Shown here piece after piece: positions 7,005 to 8,976 of a DNA stretch of 8,976 bases (the first letter of the stretch is position 1; every line of letters begins with the position of its first letter). The DNA lies in assembly GCA_937958735.1 (NCBI GenBank), contig CALGNG010000293.1:1-8976 (forward strand), written 5' to 3'. The position numbers and the translations under genes are program-made. This DNA comes from an uncultured Aquimarina sp. (GTDB lineage Bacteria > Bacteroidota > Bacteroidia > Flavobacteriales > Flavobacteriaceae). The notes below the pieces were generated by a model. The model worked only from the letters and a program-made list of their open reading frames with translations. It was not told where the DNA came from and searched no databases.

Positions 7005-8063
7005 TTAAATTTTCAACAAAAAGGCTACAGTGTCTATTTCGTCTGCATAATCCTGTAAATTAGGATATTGTGTTTTACCAAAATCCACATTTTTAGTGCT
7101 TTCTGGAAAATTAACAATACATTGCAAATCGGCTTGCTTGTCTTTAAAAAGTAATTTTAAATCTTCATAATTATCATAATATTCAAAAAAGACACTAGAA
7201 ATAGGAGAACTATAGCTTTCGTCTTCTTTAATCATCAAGAAACCATTATCTAATAATTTAAAACTACTCATTAAATACACTGCCTTGTTGTAGTCGTAAT
7301 TATTCGTATACTTTTCATGCTTTAAAATATTTTGAAACTTAAAAATAGATTTATAAAATTCATCAAAAACATACCCCCTAGGAACTAACAACTTAGAAAC
7401 ACTCCTGCAACCTAATCCGTAGTACCTAAAAATATCCTCTCCTAAAGCACTTAATTGCTCTTTAGTTTCGCCTCCTGTTAAAACCGCCACAGAGTTTCTG
7501 TTTTTTCTAATTATACTAGTCTTGTCTTTAAAGTAATGTTCAAAATAACGTGCTGTGTTATTACTTCCTGTAGCAATAACCGCATCAAAATCCTGTAATT
7601 TCCCCTCCGTAAACTCTATTAAAGGTTTAAATGCCGGCGCTACCATAATTAAATACTCGCATAATAGCGGAATTAACTTTACATCGTCCGATGACAACTT
7701 TACCAAAGCTTTATGTCCTGTAATTAAAATTGACAATAAATCATGAAAACCCACTAATGGAATATTTCCTGCCATTACAATACCTACGGTTTTAGACTCT
7801 GTATCTACAAAATCATAAACACTAGTCCAGTCTTTTAAAGACTCTTTCTTCAAAGCTTCCGACCACTGGAATACAGAAAAAAGCACCTGCTCCGGCAAAA
7901 ACCATCCGTTTTTATGCTGTGCTCCATTTATAGTACTTAAAAAACGTTCAAAAAACAAATCGTTAAACTTAACACTTTCTTCTCGCCTACTGCTATCCCC
8001 TTTAAACTGGCTTAAAAAGTTACCTAATTCAGAAAAAGCATCAATTCTATTATTTAAAGTCAT
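7005..8063 (-). CDS. LuxC-family acyl-CoA reductase (ALDH-like fold)
   Basis: Resembles the LuxC / acyl-CoA reductase family, which reduces activated fatty acyl groups to aldehydes with NADPH through a covalent thioester on a Cys. 352 residues, shorter than luminous-bacteria LuxC (about 480). Visible: GIVMAGNIPLVGFHDLL at 94-110, a family-typical nucleotide-region segment, then GHKALVKLSSDD (116-127), ATGSNNTARYFEHYF (164-178), RKNRNSVAVLTGGE (186-199), and YYGLGCRSVSKLLVP (214-228) with Cys219 as likely nucleophile. No signal peptide or membrane segment; cytoplasmic. No LuxE or LuxD partner and no luciferase are nearby. It is divergent from a ferredoxin gene and upstream of serC; this grouping recurs in flavobacteria as far as I recall. 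The true substrate is unknown; a role in lipid or cofactor aldehyde chemistry is only a guess. No terminator separates it from serC. Confidence 0.82.
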   Translation of the reverse strand: MTLNNRIDAFSELGNFLSQFKGDSSRREESVKFNDLFFERFLSTINGAQHKNGWFLPEQVLFSVFQWSEALKKESLKDWTSVYDFVDTESKTVGIVMAGNIPLVGFHDLLSILITGHKALVKLSSDDVKLIPLLCEYLIMVAPAFKPLIEFTEGKLQDFDAVIATGSNNTARYFEHYFKDKTSIIRKNRNSVAVLTGGETKEQLSALGEDIFRYYGLGCRSVSKLLVPRGYVFDEFYKSIFKFQNILKHEKYTNNYDYNKAVYLMSSFKLLDNGFLMIKEDESYSSPISSVFFEYYDNYEDLKLLFKDKQADLQCIVNFPESTKNVDFGKTQYPNLQDYADEIDTVAFLLKI

Positions 8064-8070
8064 CTACTAT

Positions 8071-8101
8071 TTGTTTATAAATTCTAATGGCATTATTTTT
8101 G
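8071..8101 (+). promoter_or_regulatory. Ferredoxin gene promoter (TTG-N20-TATTTTTG)
   Basis: TTG at 8071-8073 and a perfect TAnnTTTG box, TATTTTTG, at 8094-8101, separated by 20 bp (ideal about 19). Predicted transcription start is near 8106, leaving a leader of about 20 bases before the ATG at 8127. The box shares the palindrome TTTGTACAAA (8098-8107) with the opposing promoter. Confidence 0.7.
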
Positions 8102-8103
8102 TA

Positions 8104-8477
<374 letters not shown>

Positions 8478-8497
8478 GTTTTACTTTTACAATACAC

Positions 8498-8530
8498 AAA
8501 AGAGGCTACCCCAAAAAGGTAGTCTCTTTT
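8498..8530 (+). terminator. Intrinsic terminator after the ferredoxin gene
   Basis: 13-bp stem (8498-8510 with 8518-8530, one G-T wobble at 8505/8523) with a seven-base loop, core GGCTACC/GGTAGTC, ending in a run of four T followed by more T-rich sequence. It starts 20 bp after the ferredoxin stop. Confidence 0.85.
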
Positions 8531-8717
8531 ACTTTTATTACACCTAACTATAGCAAAAAGTACATCTAAGCTTTTAAAGATCCATTTCTACATCTATTTA
8601 ACCTGCATTAATACAAAAAAGAACCCTATCTTTAAAGTAGCAAATAATCTGTTTTTTACAACAGAAATAACTACTGTACCTTAAATAATATCTATATTTA
8701 GTTTATAATACATTACA
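8531..8717. other. Intergenic stretch with no recognisable gene
   Basis: 187 bp between the ferredoxin terminator and the next start codon. It is AT-rich, I see no coding frame, tRNA or strong hairpin. Near its right end TATATTTA (8693-8700) is one base from the TAnnTTTG promoter box and 17 bp before the ATG at 8718; it has no well-placed TTG upstream, so I give it only as a possible promoter. Confidence 0.4.
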
Positions 8718-8945
8718 ATGGAATTTCCCAAATTTTTAATAGGCGACAACACCGATTACCCAGAGGCCATTTTTGTAATTCATACCGAGTTCCCTAGATG
8801 CATTATTAATTTAGCAGACGACGAAGTGGAATGGCTAGAAGAGTTTAATACTTCCGACGAGGAAGAATTACTAGAAGAATCCCAAATACTTGTAGAGGCC
8901 GCATCTAATTTTTACGATAGAGAAATAGAACGTTACGATAATTAA
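8718..8945 (+). CDS. Small acidic protein of unknown function
   Basis: 75 residues, no signal peptide or membrane segment, so probably cytoplasmic. The N-terminal half (PKFLIGDNTDYPEAIFVIHTEFPRCIINL, quoted in parts: KFLIGDNTDYPE at 5-16, FVIHTEFP at 19-26) looks like a short beta-rich unit; the second half (about 33-75) is very rich in Glu and Asp and looks helical, ending FYDREIERYDN. It resembles short conserved proteins annotated as hypothetical in flavobacteria (recollection), and I cannot assign a role. ATG at 8718 is the only reasonable start. Another reading frame opens 11 bp after the stop, so the two may be one operon. Confidence 0.75.
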   Translation: MEFPKFLIGDNTDYPEAIFVIHTEFPRCIINLADDEVEWLEEFNTSDEEELLEESQILVEAASNFYDREIERYDN

Positions 8946-8956
8946 TATTTTTTATA

Positions 8957-8976
8957 ATGAAAGTACTATATACAAC
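8957..8976 (+). CDS. Start of a further gene, cut by window edge
   Basis: ATG at 8957, 11 bp after the stop of the 75-residue protein, opens a frame reading MKVLYT before the window ends. The close spacing and the AT-rich leader suit a translationally linked second gene. Six complete codons are too few to identify it. Confidence 0.4.

Noticed and set aside
7555..7746. 63-codon + strand frame inside the acyl-CoA reductase gene
   Set aside because: Antisense shadow; composition follows the reductase codons and there is no supporting signal.

Overview
This window looks like ordinary chromosome from an AT-rich member of the Bacteroidota, most likely Flavobacteriaceae. The evidence is a secreted protein ending in a gliding-motility / type IX secretion C-terminal domain, a lipoprotein whose +1 Cys is followed by Ser-Ser-Asp-Asp-Asp, and several upstream regions carrying the Bacteroidota promoter pattern (TTG, about 19 bp, TAnnTTTG) with no strong Shine-Dalgarno sequences. 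I see no insertion sequence, phage gene, CRISPR array, tRNA or rRNA, and no stretch over 300 bp without a gene.

Left part (1-2910, + strand): the C-terminal polymerase half of DNA polymerase I (cut by the window edge), a short-chain polyprenyl diphosphate synthase with a GTG start, and a small lipocalin-like lipoprotein with its own promoter. This block ends at a long near-perfect palindrome (2928-2990) that terminates transcription from both sides, because the next gene converges on it.

Middle (3014-8063, - strand; transcription runs right to left): a LuxC-family acyl-CoA reductase, serC, serA, and a secreted L-type-lectin / thrombospondin-type-3 / type IX cargo protein. SerA and SerC perform the first two steps of phosphorylated serine synthesis (3-phosphoglycerate to 3-phosphohydroxypyruvate to phosphoserine). 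Each gene has its own signal: a promoter with exact spacing before serC, a perfect hairpin-plus-U-tract between serC and serA, and a strong terminator between serA and the lectin gene.

Right part (8127-8976, + strand): a 2[4Fe-4S] ferredoxin divergent from the acyl-CoA reductase, a terminator, a 240-bp intergenic gap, a 75-residue acidic protein of unknown function, and the first codons of another gene. The ferredoxin and reductase promoters are interlocked: their -7 boxes face each other two bases apart, and the -33 element of the reductase promoter lies in the second codon of the ferredoxin gene.

I did not find an obvious new multi-gene system. The best leads are the interlocked divergent promoter, the orphan LuxC-type reductase beside a ferredoxin and serine genes, and the possible attenuation sites around serC and serA.
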